A DNA stretch of 64,000 nt from Diacronema lutheri (GCA_019448385.1 JAGTXO010000064.1:1-64000); one strand, 5' to 3'; shown: positions 35,316 to 48,295, numbered from the stretch's first letter. Translations and numbers: made by a program. The notes: a model not told the origin generated them from the sequence alone.

Positions 35316-36991
35316 CCTCTCCTTCGTACTTGCCTCCGCCCCGCGCGCGCGCGCGCGCAAATTTCGCGCGCGTGCCGCTCACACGCGCCGCGCGCCCTCC
35401 GGACGCCTCCCCACACTCCTCCCGGACCCCCCACCGCCGTCCGCCGCATTTGAAAAAAAACAATTTCATCCAACCCCCTTCCAAAAAAAATTAAAACAGG
35501 CGTGCATCGGCCAGGACGACCTCGACGCGCTCAACGCGCTCTACCCGGCGTGCGACGGCTCCGGCACGGGCGGCGCGGCGGGCACCGGCGCCGTGCTCGG
35601 CCCGCCGCTCTGCGCAAAGCCGCGGCCCAGCTCGGGCATCGCCCGCCTCCTCGCCATCATCCTCTGGCCGTCGCTCGCCATCTCCGCCGCCGTCTTCGTT
35701 GCACTGCACGTGGCGAGGCGTCGGGCGATGGGGGCGCTCGCTGCGGTCGACGATTTTCTCGACGCGTCCGGTGGGCGCCTGACCCCCCCCCCCCCCCCCC
35801 TCCAGCTTATTTCTCCTTTCCCCGTCTTTCCCTTGCGGCCCCCACCGCCCAGCCACGCGCACACGCCCCCACCCTCACCCCTGCCTGACCGACCCCCTCC
35901 TCCCCTCCCCCGGACTCCTCCCCTCCGGACTCCCTCTTGCTCCCGGACTCCCCCATCCCCTCTCTCCCCGGACGCCCACCCCCCCGCCCCCTCCCGGACT
36001 CCCGCCCAGTCGTCCTCCCGTACGCAGGGCACACCCACGTCGAAACCGCCCGGCGTCTCGCGGACCTCCTCGCCACCACCGAGCGCGAGATGCGAGAGTC
36101 CACCGGACTTTCTCCGGACGACCTCTTCGGGCCGTCCGCCATCCCCGGCGGCGACGCCGGCGAGCGCGCGCGCAGGCGCCGCGCGCGGCTGCAGCCGCCG
36201 TGGTACGTGCGCGCCGCGCGCCACGTCGCCAGCGCCGCGGCGGGCGCGGCGGGCGCGGCGGGCGCGGCGGGCGCGGCGGGCGCGGCGGCGGGCGATGGGA
36301 ACGCGCGCCGGCCGCGGCGGACGACGGCAGACGCGCGGCGCACGTCGACGACGACGATGGCGACCTCCGCCTCCGCAGCCGCCGCCGCCTCCGCCGCCGA
36401 CGCGCGCGGCGGTGACGGTGACGGTAACGGCGGTGACGGTGACGGTAACGGCTACGACGGCCGGTCGCAAATGCACCGCGCGTCCGACGCGGCGGCGGCG
36501 GCGGCGGAGGCGGCGCTGCCGCCGCCGCCGCCGCTGCGCCAGCGGCTGCGCGCGCCGCTCGCCGCCGCACGCCGGCGCGTCGGGCGGCTGCGCCGCGCGG
36601 CCGCCGCTCCGGCCGACGACGGCGGCGGCGGCGACGGCGCCGAGCGCGCGGACGGCGCAGCCGCCGAGCGGCGCGCGGAGGCGGAGGCGGAGGCGACGGC
36701 GGCGGCGCGCTCGGCGTACCTCGCCTCGTCGCTTGGCTCGCTTGCGTACATCGAGGCCGTCACGCACGCCGTCACGACGCGCTCGGCGCGCGACGTGCGC
36801 CGCGCCGCGCGCGGCGGCGGCGGCGGCGTTGGTGGCGGCGGTGGCGGCGGCGGCGTTGGTGGCGGCGGTGGCGGCGGCGGCGTTGGCGGCGGCGGTGGCG
36901 GTGGCGGCGGTGGCGGCGGTGCCGGAGGCGGCGGCGGCGGCGGCGGCGAGCGCGCGCTCTCGCGCGCGCGCCGCCGTTCGCGCGAGCTTCG

Positions 36992-37025
<34 letters not shown>

Positions 37026-37511
37026 GACGGTGGTGACGGTGACGGCGGTTACGGTGATGACCGTTCGGGCTTCGACGATGGCGGCGGTGCGGACGAGGAC
37101 GAGCAGCTCCGCCGCGCGATCGCGCTCTCGCTCGCAGAGGCGCGCGCCCATGCACCGCCCTCGCCCTTGCCTCTACCGCCGCCTTCAGCCCCGCCTTCAG
37201 CCCCGCCTTCAGCCCCGCCTCCGCCGCCACGCCGGCACGGCAGCGGCTCGGGCGGCGGCTCGGGCGGCGGCTCGGGCGGCGGCTCGGGCGCGTCGACGCG
37301 GCGGCCGCGCGAGAGCGGACCGACCGCGCCGCCGCCGCCGCCGCCACCGCCGCCGCCGCCCTACGGCGCTGGCCACGCGTGGAGCTCGACGGGCGGCGGC
37401 GACGTGGCCGCGCCGACCGCGCCGGGCTCGCCGCGCGACGGTGACGATGGCGGCGGCGGCGACGGGCCGCACGCCAGCCTGCGGTCACCTGAGGTGATCG
37501 TGCACGTCTGA
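31417..37511 (+). CDS. Membrane-anchored matrixin-type zinc metalloprotease with ubiquitin-interacting motif
   Basis: Nine exons (31417-31838, 32229-32359, 32597-32897, 33555-33671, 34124-34229, 34508-34672, 34994-35152, 35500-35770, 36028-37511) keep frame and give 1051 residues. The leader contains CALALCAAARGAAG. The zinc site is HELGHLLGVGH and the Met-turn is GGYSIMEPVTQF, split across a GC-donor intron. CIGQDDLDALNALYPAC follows, as in matrixins. A hydrophobic stretch precedes the zinc site (exons 4-6), and another (LLAIILWPSLAISAAVFVAL) follows the protease, before a basic ARRR. The remaining 450 residues are low complexity, except for one helix, DEDEQLRRAIALSLAEARAH, which fits the UIM consensus. 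Topology would put the protease outside or in the lumen and the UIM in the cytosol. Confidence 0.8.
32169..32214 (+). repeat. 46-bp poly-C tract before a 3' splice site
   Basis: An unbroken C run is followed by tccccccccc, gcag and exon 2 of the matrixin gene at 32229. It stands where a polypyrimidine tract belongs. Confidence 0.9.
32935..33399 (+). repeat. 20-bp minisatellite in a matrixin intron, about 23 copies
   Basis: The unit is cccctttccccgagcggtgg, with gagcgg/gaggggt/gagtgg variants. It lies inside the intron 32898-33554, starting about 37 bp after the GTGCGC donor. In the gene's sense it is pyrimidine-rich. Confidence 0.95.
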
Positions 37512-37622
37512 ACGAGGAACTGAGGTGATCGTGCACATCTAAACGAGGAATAGAGCCGGGCGGTCGCCTGAGACTGCCCTGCGGTTGCCTGAGGTGATCG
37601 TGTACGTCTGAACGAAGAGGTT
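37482..37622 (+). repeat. Three copies of the matrixin gene's last codons and stop
   Basis: The segment cctgaggtgatcgtgcacgt plus ctgaacgagga, which ends the protein (VIVHV, stop), recurs at about 37523 as atcgtgcacatctaa and at about 37590 as ttgcctgaggtgatcgtgta plus cgtctga. Each copy still ends in a stop codon. The 243 bp between this gene and the DUF229 gene hold nothing else that I can name. Confidence 0.8.
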
Positions 37623-37754
37623 GTCGACTGTGAGTCAGTGTGTGCGCTTGACACTCCGCTGTTCGCCTGCGCCTGACGACACGGTGACACGAGCTTTGAC
37701 TGGCCCCGTCGTGTCCGCCCCACAGTCACACGAGGGCCCCCGGTCCGGCCATCC

Positions 37755-40700
37755 ATGGCGGACGGCGGCTCGTGCGTGGCGCGCGCGGCGAGCCGCGCCA
37801 GCGCGCGGCTGGGGCCGCGCGCGCTGGTGGCGCTGGTGGCCCTCACCGCGTCGTACCAGCTCGTCGACCTCGCCATCCGCTCCACGCGCGTGACGGGCGC
37901 CGCGCGTGGCGGCTGGGCCGCCGGCCACTGGCGCGCCGACGCGGCGCGCGAGCAGCCGCGCGACGCGCGACCGGCGGGACCGGCGGGCGCGGCGGGCGCA
38001 GCGGGCGGTGATGCGCGCGCAGCTGGTGCACGCGCGTACGCGCCGAGCGCGCCGCCCGCGCACGCCGCCACAGTCCGGACTGACCGGACTGCGCACGCGC
38101 GCGGCATGGCGGCGAACGACGCGCGGCGCGCGGCGAGCGCGGACGGCCGCGCGGGCGCGCCGTCGGGCGGCGGCGGCGGTGGCGGCGACGACGGCGGTGG
38201 GTGGCGCGGCGGCGACGGCGGTGGGTGGCGCGGCGGCGACGGCGGCGGGTGGCGCGGCGGGGAGCTCGCGCCGCAGGCGACGCGGTGGGCGGCTGAGCGG
38301 CTCGACGTCGCCGACGCTGGCGCGCGCGGCGACGGCGGCGGCGACGCCGCGCCGCGCGCCGCCGAGCGGCGCCCGCCGCCGGCCGGCGCCGAAGCCGTCG
38401 CCAGCACCGACGTTGACGGCAGCGCAGTGCCGATCCCGCCGCCGCGCTCGGTCGTCTTTGCGATTGCGCCGAACGCGCTCGCCGAGCAGGTCGCGCGCCT
38501 CGCCGGCCGCGATGTGGCCATCCTGTGCGCATCGAACGGGCGGTACGTGACGGCGCCGGCGCGCTCGGCCGGCGGCGACGGCGGCGGAGGCGATGACGGC
38601 GGCGGTGACGGCGATGGCAGCAGTGGCGAGACTGGCGCGTACCTGCGCGCGGACGCCCTCTCGCCCGCCGAGCCCGCCGCCCTTTTTGAAATCGTCCCGC
38701 TGCCCGCGCCCATCGTCGAGGCGCTCATCGCGGCGCGCCGCGCCGCCGAGCGCACGGCGCGCGCCGCCGCGGACGGCGCGCGTGCGCGCGGCGCGGGGCG
38801 GCGCGCGGGCGGCGGCGCGCGCGCTGCCTACCTCGGCGGTTGGCTTGACGAGCAGCGCGCGCGTGATGACGCCGCCGGCGACGACGTCGACGGCGACATC
38901 GACGTCGACGTCGACGGCGGTGATGGTGGTGATGGCGGTGACGGCGGCGGTGACGGCGGCGGTGACCCAGGCGGTGACCCAGGCGGGGGCGGCAGTGGCG
39001 GTGACGGTGGGCGCACGGACGGCGCGCGCGCGCGCGGCGCCGGCCGAGGCGAGCGCGCGGCGCACGAGGGCGGACGGGCGGGCGGCGGCGCGCGCGGCCG
39101 GGCGGGCGGCGGGGCGGGCGGCAACGCGCGCGTCGGCGCGTGGCTGCGCGCGCTCGCGGCGGAGCTGCGCGCCGCGCCATTCAACGCCGCCGGCGCCGTC
39201 GGCGCCGCAGCCGGCGGCGGCGGCGGCGGCGGCGGTGGGGCCGACGCGCGCGGCGCGGGCGGCGCGGACGGCGCGCGGCTGGCGGCGCTGCTGCGCGCGC
39301 TGCGCGGCGGGCGCGCGGCTGAGCCGCGCGGCGGCGCGGGCGAAGGCGCGCGCAACGCCTCCGCTGCGCGGCGTGTCCGGTCCGATGCGCGGCCCGACGT
39401 GTCGGCCGACGTGTCGGATCTGTCGGATCTGTCCGACGTGTCGGATCTGTCCGACGTGTCGGACCCGTCCGACACGGCGGACCTTTCCGACATGCTGCCC
39501 GCCGTGCCGGACATTCCCGACGCGTACGCCGAGCTCACGCGCCAGCTGCCGCCCGAGGCCGTCGCGCGCACGGCGCTCGCGTCGGGGTGGGTGGCCCTGC
39601 GCGCGGTCGGCCGCGCGGGCGCGCCGACGCGGTCCGGCTTGCGGTCCGGCTTGCGGTCCGGCTTGCGGTCCGGCTTCTTGACTGCCATGGAGGCGGGCCA
39701 CGTGGCCGCGGCGGGCACGGATTGGGTGGGCGGTGGCGGCGGCGGCAGCGCCGGCGTCGAGGACGAGCGCTCGCGCGCAGCCGACGGCGAAAACGATGGC
39801 GCCGACGGCGGCGGTTACGGCGGCGGTTACGACGGCGGTTTCGGCGGCGGTTTCGGCGGCGGTGACGACGGGACCGACGCGCCGTTTGACGGTGGCGGCG
39901 GCGGCGGGCGCGGCGGCGGCGGCGAAGGCGAAGGTGAGGGCGGTGGAGGCGGAGACGGCGGCGGAGGCGGAGGCGGAGGCGGGGACGGAGCGATTGACGA
40001 ATTCACGCTGCGGCTCGAGCCAACGACGCTCAGCTGGCGCGCCCTTTTTCGAATTGTCGGCGCGCCGCCGCGCCGCGCCGAGCTCGGCGGCGCGCGACCG
40101 CGCGCGGCCGCACGCCGCGCCGGCCAGCGCGACGGCGGCGGCGACGGCGGTGCCGGCGGCGCGCGCACGACTGGCGTGGGCGGCTTCACCCCGGGGTATG
40201 GCCGGCTGGGCGGGGGGCTGTGGGCGTATGCCACCGGCTCTTACGTCAACTACCGGGGCCCCCTCGACGCCGGCGGCGTCCCGGCTGCGCTCGCGCGGCC
40301 CGCCGCGCCCGCGCGGCCCGCCGGCACGTTTGATTCCGATTCGGACGCAGTGCCGTCGCCGGTCGACGTGCGATCACATCACGCTGACTTGCGACTGCAC
40401 GGCAACGAGCGTCCGGCCGCGCCGCTCGTCGGCTGGGAGGCGACGGCGGCCTTTGCCCTCCAGCTCGCGCCGCCGCGGCGCGACAGGCTCGCCCAGTTCT
40501 GCGCCGCCGCACTCGCGGATTCGAAAAGCGCGGATTCAAAAAGGGCGGTCGTCGTGCCCCTCGGCGGCGGCGGCGGCGGCGGCGGTGCCGCGCCCGACGG
40601 GCGCCACGGCGCGCGCCGCCACGACGCGGCGGCGCGCAACGCGTCGTTGTCGTCCACCCTCGCCGAGGTGCACACGATCGCCATGTTGCCCAACTGGTCG

Positions 40701-43700
40701 TGGCGCGCGCTCGTCGCGGCGGCGCTCGCCGTGCAGTCACCGACGCCCGTGGCCGCGCGCGCGTCCGGCGCCGCGACGCGCGCGTCGCACGCCGCGGCCG
40801 CCGTGCGCGTGCGTGGCGGCGGCACGGCGGCCACGCCACCCGCGTGGCTCGCCGTCGGGAGGAGCGACGACGCCATCGGCGCCGACGGCGGCGCCGGCGG
40901 CGGTGCCGACGTTGGCGCCGACGCAGGCCTCGTCCCCGCGGGGCTGGGCGAGCCGTGGGTGTCGGAATTTGCCGGCCTCGCGCGCACATACCGCGCGGTG
41001 CTCGCGGACGCCAGCTTTGGGTTTGGCGGCGGCGCGCTTGGCGGCGATGGCGGCGATGGCGGCAATGGCGGCGATGGCGGCAATGGCGGCAATGGCGGCA
41101 ATGGCAGCAATGGCGGCGCGGCGGAGGGCAGCGCGAGAAGCGACGCGCGGGGCGCGGCTGACGAAGGCGGCGCGCTGGACGGAGCGGCGCGGGCGGGCGC
41201 GGTGGGGGGCAGCGCCGCCGCGCCGCGCGAGGCTCCCGCCGACAGCAACGGCGTGGCGCGTGGCGACGGCGGTGGCGGGGACGCAGACCACGCGTCCGAC
41301 AAGCCCACCACCGCCCGCGCCGCGAACCGCGCGATAGACCGCGCCACGAACCGCGCCGCGCACTTTGACAGGCTCAGCGCGCTCGCGCGCGCCGCCGCGC
41401 GCGACGCGCTCACGGCGCACGCTGCGGCCGAGGCCGCACGCGCAGATGCCCCCACCAGCGCCACCAGCGCCGCCAGCGCCGGCGCCGGCGCCGGCGCCAA
41501 CGGCGCGTCGGCCTCCGCGCGCGGCTTCGCATTAGAGCGCGGGCTTCGATCGGGATCCGGACCCACGTCCGGGTCCGGATCCGGGTCCGGATCGGGATCC
41601 ACACCCGGCTCCGGATCGGGATCCGAACGGGGATCCGAGGTCGGGGCCATATCGGCATCCCGATCCCTTGCTGGAGCTGACGACGCCGTCGACGCCGACT
41701 TTGGCGCCCGCTTCGCCACGGCCGCCGCGCAGCTCGACCGCGCCGCGGCCGAGGCGGAAGGGTTGCTCCTCGGCGAGCGGTGCGAAGATTCGGTGGGCTT
41801 TGGGCACGATGGCCGCCCCAGCGCAGCAGGCGACGACTGGTACGACAGGGCCGGCGGCGGCGAGCGCGGCGTCGGCGGTGCACGCGGACTCGGCGCGGGC
41901 GGCGCGGCGCGCGTCGGCGGCAACGCCGTCGACCTGCTCGGCCGCGCGCTTCCCCTGACGCGGCAGTTCGGTTGGCTGTCCGAGGACGGTGAGTCGCTGC
42001 ACGTCAATTTGACCGAGTGCCCGCGCGCCGCCATTGCGATCGTGACGGTCGCGGACGTCGTGCGCGCCCACCTCGTCCGTCGCGCCCGGGATGGGCCGGG
42101 CGCGGGCAGCTGGGAAGACATGCTTGACATTGGCTACGATGGCGGCGGTGACGATGGCGAGTGGCCTGGCGCGGAGTGGGCCGACGCGAGCTGGGCGGGG
42201 GGCGGTGGCGGCGGCGACGGCCGCAGGGACGACGGCGCGGCCGCCGATGCGGACGGCGGCGGAGGCGCCGGCGACGTCGCCGCGCCCGCGCGCGTGCCCA
42301 CCGCCGCCGAGGCGGAGGCGGTGGCCGCTCGAGCGGACGTGGCGCGGCATTGGGACGCGGACGCGGCGATGCTCGACAGCGTGCGCGCCGACGACGCGTG
42401 GGCGCTTGACGCTGGTGCCCACGCCACGCAAGCGTTGCAGTCCGGCGCGGCACAGTCCGGCGCGGCACCGTCCGGCGCGGCGCAGTCCGGCGCGGCGCAG
42501 TCCGGTGCGGGACCGCCGGCGTGGGCTGAGGACGGGCTGCGACTGCGCGAGGAGGCGTACGTCGCCGAGCCGTTCGCGCTGCTTGCCATCGAGCCCGCGC
42601 CGCCGCCGCCACGCCCGCCAGCGCCGCCGCCTCCGCCGCCACCGCCACGGCAGCGGTCGCAGAAGGGACGGCTGCGGCCCGCGCAGGGCGCCGGGTCGCA
42701 CGCGGCCTTGGCGGAGGCTGACGTGGCGGCAGCGCCTGCCGACCATCTGGCGTCCGGCGCGCAGCGCGCGCGGGCCGAGCGCCTGCCAGGCGATGGCGCG
42801 CGCAGTGCGCCGTGGCGGCAACGCCGGCGGTTGGCAAGCGCGGCCGCGCCAACCGTCCAAGGCAGCAATGGCGGCGGTGGGTCGCGCGAGGGAGGCGGCG
42901 ATGACCGCGGGCGCGGCGCGGGTGCGGGCGCTGGCGCAAACGACGGTGGCGGCGAGGGCAAGGGTGGCGTGGGCGATGGCGGCGCGGGCGAGAACGGCGC
43001 AGCCACCGGCGAGGAGGGTGACGGCGGCGGTGGCGCACGTGGAACTGGGTCGCAACCGCCCGCACACGCAGACGGCGGGGCTGCGGAGAGCGGTGACGGT
43101 GACGGTGACGGTGACGGTGACGGTGACAATGACGGCTACGATGACGGTGACGGTGACAGCGACGGTGACGAGCCACCCAGCGCACCGCTCGCCGCGACGG
43201 CGCCCGAGCTCGCCACGCGCTCCCCGCCATCCGCTGCGGATGCGGGCATCCGCGTCGTCATCGAAACCGTCTCGCCGTCCGGACCGTCCGGACCGTCCGG
43301 GCCGTCCGGGCCGGTCCGGGCCGCGCGCATCGCAGGGGGCGGCAGCGGCGACGGCACGGACGGCCGCGACGACGACGGTTCAGACCGCGGCGCGCGCGGC
43401 GCACGGCGCGTCGCCACGCTGACGCTCCCGCCGCACGCCGAGGCGATCGCGCTGCTCTGCGAACCGCCCGTGCCGTCCGAGTGGCGGCGCGACGCGCGCG
43501 CGTTCCGCGCCGCGCAGGTCGGCGACGTGCGCGCCGAGGCCGAGCGGTTGCGCGATCGCGCCAACGCCGCGCTCGAGCGCAGGCGGCGGTTGGCGCGGGC
43601 GGAGCGCGCGCTGGCGGCGGAGGCTGCGGCGGCGGCTGGCGCGCGAGGGGTGGCGGGGGCGCCTGCGGCGGCGGCTGGCGCGCGAGGGGTGGCGGGGGCG

Positions 43701-45115
43701 CCTGCGGCGGCGGCTGGCGCGCGAGGGGTGGCGGGGGCGCCTGCGGCGGCGGCTGGCGCTGCGCAGGGCGCGGCTCGCGCACGGAATGTCACGGCTCGCG
43801 CACGGAATGCGACCGCTGCCTCTCTGGGCGGAGCGGGGCGCGGCGCGGGCGAGGCGGGCGCGAGAGCGCTACCAGCAACAGCGGCAGCAGCAGCGAGCGA
43901 CGCGCGTCCTGTGGAGGCAACGCCAGTTGCCGCCGCCTCGCCCGGCCGCGTGTCTGCCTCGCCGGGCGGCGCGCTTGCCGCTGCCGGCGGCGCGCCTGCT
44001 GCGGCGAACGGCGTGCTTACCGCGGCCGGCGGCGCGCCCGTTGAGGCAGGCGGCGATGAGCGCGCTGCTGACGTCGGCTTGGACCGCGACGCGCGCGGGC
44101 GGCGACTCACGCGCCACTGGGAGCACGCGCGCCATGGCGGCGGCGGTCGTGGCGGCGAAAGTGGTGGCAACGCGCGCGTCCTTCTCACAGGCGGTGGCGA
44201 TGCCGCGCGGGACGGCCGAGGCTCCGCGCGCGAGGCCGTCGCGCCGGCGGGCGCGCGCGGCGCCGCGGCGGCGGCGGGCCCTGACTTGGCCGAAGATATG
44301 CGCCCGCCGCCCGAGCTGCGCGCGCCGAGCGCGCGATCTGACAGCGCCGAGTCGCTCGCGCCGTGGCCGCAGGCAACTCAACGCGCGTGGACCCCGTTCG
44401 CCGCGCGCCCCTCCACGCTGGTGGCGCGCGCGCTTGGCGATCAGCCGTCAGCCGCCGCAGTCCCGGCCTCCGGCATTTTAACGATGGCGGCCGTAGCCAA
44501 CGGCGGCGGCGAGCCCGTCGCGCGCCCTTCGCCCCTCAGCGCGCCGCGGCCTCAGCCGCCGGCGTTGGCGTCGGCTGCAGCCGCGGCGCGTGCCGCTTTC
44601 GCGTGGCCTGGGCTCGTGCCCGGCGTGGTGGCTGGCGCGGCCGCGGAGGCGACGGCGCGCCTGGCGGCCGCGCAGGCGAGGGGGCCGGACGATGGGCCGC
44701 CCAGGGGCGCGGGCGAGAGTGGGGCCAAGGGGACGGCGCGCCAGTCGCGGATCGACGAGGAGGCGGTCGCGGTCGCAGACGCGGGTGTGGAGGCGTTGGC
44801 TGAGGCGGGCGCGGACGCGGGCGTGGCGGAGATGGGCACGGACCCGGGCGTGGACGCGAGCGCAGAGGCGCACGCGGAGGCCGGCGCGGAGGCCTCCAAC
44901 GGGGCGGAGCAGCGGCAGCGGCGGCCATGGCAGCCGTCCCGAAGCGGCGCCGACGTGCATTACAACCTCTTCCTACGACCCGTCCGCTCGGAGCGTTTCG
45001 CCGCGCGCGCCAAGGCCGCCGCTGCCGCCGCCGCCGCCGCCGCCGCCGGTGCGCGCGCGCCCGCGCGCGCGCCATCCGCGCCGGCACGGGACGACGGCGG
45101 CGGCGGCGACGGCGG

Positions 45116-45168
<53 letters not shown>

Positions 45169-46802
45169 CAGCGGGCGGAGACACGTACCGCCCGCCGCAC
45201 GTGCTCGTGCTGATGCTCGACGCCGTCTCGGCGGCGCATTTTGAGCGCAGCTGCCCGCGCACCGCCGCGAGGCTGCGCGAGCTCGAGGGCGGCCATGGTG
45301 GCGACGACAGCGATGGCGGCGGCGCCGGCGCCGGCAGCGGCGGCGGCGGCGACGGCGGCGCCGGCAGCGGCGGTGGCGCCGGCAGCGGCGGCGGCGGCGA
45401 CGGCGGCGGCGGCGCAGGGGCGCCGCCGCCACCGCCCACGATGGCGGACGGCGCGCGCGACGAGGCCGTTGCATTCCGCTTCGACCGTTACGCCATCGTC
45501 GGGTACAACTCGTTACCAAACGTTGTGCCCCTCCTCACCGGCCACTCGACGCGCGGCTTCGAGGCGTTGCTCGGCGCGGACTGGGCCGCGCGCGAGGCGC
45601 CGGCGGGGCGCGCGTCGCTCCGTCGGCGCTGGCGCGCGCACGGCGGCGCGTGGGTGCCCGGCGCGCGCGGCGGTGGGTCGGCGGCGCGCGACGCGCTGCT
45701 GTGGGAGGCCTTCAAGGCGGGCGGGTATGTAACGGCCCTCGCTGAGGAAGTGCACGATGGCTGCGCGGACCTCGCCGCCGACGCCGAGCGCGCGGACACG
45801 AGCGCCGCCGCCGCCGCGGCGGGCGGCGGCGCGTTGGCCGCGCCGGCACCGTCCGGCGGCTCGTCCGCGTCCAAGTACTTGCTCCGCGCGCTCGTCGCCG
45901 CACACCGGCACGCGCGCGCGATCGGCGCCGACGCGTACGGCGACGGCGACGTGGCGCGCGACGGCGGCGCGGACGACGTCGCCGACGGCGGAGGCGGGGG
46001 CGGAGGCGGAGGCGGGGGCGGAGGCGGGGGCGGAGGCGGGGGCGGGGGCGGAGGCGGAGGCGCGGACGCCGCGCGCGCGCCCGTGCGACCCATCGGCGCC
46101 GCGCCGCTGCCCGCGCCGCGCGCCGGCTGGGGCTGGGCGCCGTCCGCGCGCGGCGCGGATGCGGCGCGCGCGACGGCGGCCGCGCTCGACGCCGCCGCCG
46201 CGCGCGACGACGTGGAGGCGGAGGCGGACGCGGCAGCGGCCGCGGGCGACGACGCGCGCGCGGCGGCGCGCGTGCGCGCGGCGGACGCGCGCGCCGCGCT
46301 GTGGCGCGCGCTCGACGGCTCGGACGATGCGGGCATGCCGGACCACAACGGGTGGACCCTCTTCTGCCTGCCTGAGCTCGTGCCATGTTGCTCTGAACCC
46401 GCGTCCTTGCTCTGGCCGGGTCGACGGCAGTGCGTCAATGCACCACACCGCGCCGCGCGCGCCGCCGCCACCGCCACCGCCACCACCACCGCCGCCGCCG
46501 CCGCCACCGCCGCCGCCGCCGACGGCGGTCCCGCGCGGCAGATCGCGCTCGCCGACGCGCTGATTGGCTGGGCGGAGCAACTTGTCGGAAAGTACCGAGA
46601 AGAGCGGCTCTTCGCATTTGTCAACGTGATGAGCGCGCACGAGCACCTCATGTGCGCGGAACTCCGACGCCGCGCGCTTGGCGGCGCGCACGCTTCTTTC
46701 TCTCTATATATACCCCCCCCCCCCCCCTTTCCCCTTTCCTCCCTCCTCCCCTTTGCCACATTTGGCTTGCCCAGCACCCCTCAGCCCTTATCGACCCCAG
46801 AG

Positions 46803-46848
<46 letters not shown>

Positions 46849-47375
46849 ACCCCTCTCCCGGACTGTCCCCCGGACACCGCAGGCTGCGGCTCAGCACGCT
46901 CGACGACGCGCTGCTCGCGCTCATCGACCGCCTCCGCCCGCGCCTCGCCACCGACCTCGCCCTCGTCCTCATCTCCGACCACGGCACGCACGGCACGTGG
47001 TTGAACGGCGCCGCCGTCGGCGCCGCCGAGCACCGCCGGCCCCTCCTTCGTCTCGTCCTCCCGTCGAGCCTGACGCGCGCCCTCGACGCCGCGCGCGCCC
47101 AGCCCGCCGGAGCCACCACCGCCGCGCTCCGCGCCAACGCGCGCGCTCTCACGACCCCGTTCGACGTACACGCCACCCTGCTCGAGCTCGCCCGCTGGCC
47201 GCCGCGCGGCACCGATCGCGCGCGCGCGGCGGCGCGGCGCGACGCGCGGGCGCGGCCGCTGTGGGGGCCGATTCCGCCCGCGCGTAGCTGCGCGCAGGCG
47301 CGCGTGCCGGCGCGCTGGTGCTTGTGCGACGAGCCGCGTGCGGAGACGCCGGCGCGCGCGGGAAAGCGGCCGTGA
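37755..47375 (+). CDS. Giant DUF229 (sulfatase-superfamily-like) type II membrane protein
   Basis: A continuous frame of 3206 codons from the ATG at 37755. A probable 207 bp intron (46676-46882, GC donor, poly-C) would leave 3137 residues; its length is a multiple of three without stops, so reading through is formally possible. Near the N-terminus a hydrophobic anchor (ALVALVALTASYQLVDL) fits a Golgi/ER type II protein. Residues about 240-1000 contain scattered blocks (VAILCASNGRYVTAP, AALFEIVPLP, ALFRIVGAPP) that resemble fascin-like beta-trefoil lobes. The middle is low-complexity Ala/Gly/Asp. From about residue 2480 a DUF229 domain follows: HVLVLMLDAVSAAHF, YAIVGYNSLPNVVPLLTGHS, AFKAGGYVTALAEEVHDG, FAFVNVMSAHEH and ISDHGTHGTW. 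The family has the alkaline phosphatase/sulfatase fold; the substrate is unknown. Confidence 0.8.
46803..46845 (+). repeat. 43-bp poly-C tract in the DUF229 intron
   Basis: An uninterrupted C run lies 37 bp before the cag acceptor at 46880-46882. A second run lies at about 46711-46727. Confidence 0.9.
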
Positions 47376-47557
47376 GCGGGTCGCCCTCCTTCTTCCCCTC
47401 CCGAGTCCCAGTCCCCTCCCTCACCCACCACACAGCCCTTCTCCTACCCCTCCTTCTGGGACGCAATGCCTTTCCGGGGCGTCGCCCGGACCGCGACGCC
47501 CACGCACGCGAAGACACAGACGTTTGGGTTGGGTTGGAGGGGGGAAAGGGGGGAAAG

Positions 47558-47589
<32 letters not shown>

Positions 47590-47708
47590 CTCGGCCCTGT
47601 TTAAACTCCTGCCATCTGTATGCCCTTTGCTGACTGACCCATGTAGTTCTTTGGCACTGTGGAAGCCCCCCCTCCCCCTCCCCCCTCCCCCCGCAAAAGT
47701 CCGGGGCA
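47376..47708. other. Convergent intergenic region
   Basis: This stretch lies between the stops of the DUF229 gene (plus) and the dioxygenase gene (minus). It contains pyrimidine-rich sequence at 47389-47460, a G run of about 29 bases at 47561-47589 and a small palindrome gtttaaac at 47600. I see no gene in it. Confidence 0.6.
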
Positions 47709-48264
47709 TCAGAGGTCCGGGCAAAAGTCGCGCACGCGCCACCGCCGCCAGTCCTCCTCCCGGATCGAGTTGGAGCCATGCAGGCCGTCCGGGAGCGGCC
47801 AGTCCGGCTGGCTGCTCAGCGTGAAATAAAAAAGGACGCGCCGCTTCGCCGACGTGTTCGCGCGGCCGCAGTGCAGCAACCGCGAGTCGAAGACCGCCGC
47901 GTCGCCCAAGCGCAAGTTGGACTGCACCGCCGCGTGCAGCGAGATGAACGCCTCCTTCTGCTTCTGCGGCACGTTCCACAACGCGTGCGCGTCGGCCGTG
48001 TGCGTGCGCGGCAAAAAGACCGTGTGGCCCATCCCCTCCTCCACGTCCTGCAGCGCGACGAAAAAAGTGAAAAGCGGCGCCATCTTTGCCGTTGGGAATT
48101 GGGCGCACGGCAACACGATGGTGTCGGCGTGCACGCACTGCCGCGGCGCGCCCGGGTCGGCGACGAGCGACGAAACCTGCGCGCGTGCCATCGGAGGGGG
48201 GGGGGGGGGGGGGCGCACCGCTTCTGGGGCTCGGCCGTAGCGCGTGGCACCCGGGTCGGAGAAG

Positions 48265-48295
<31 letters not shown>

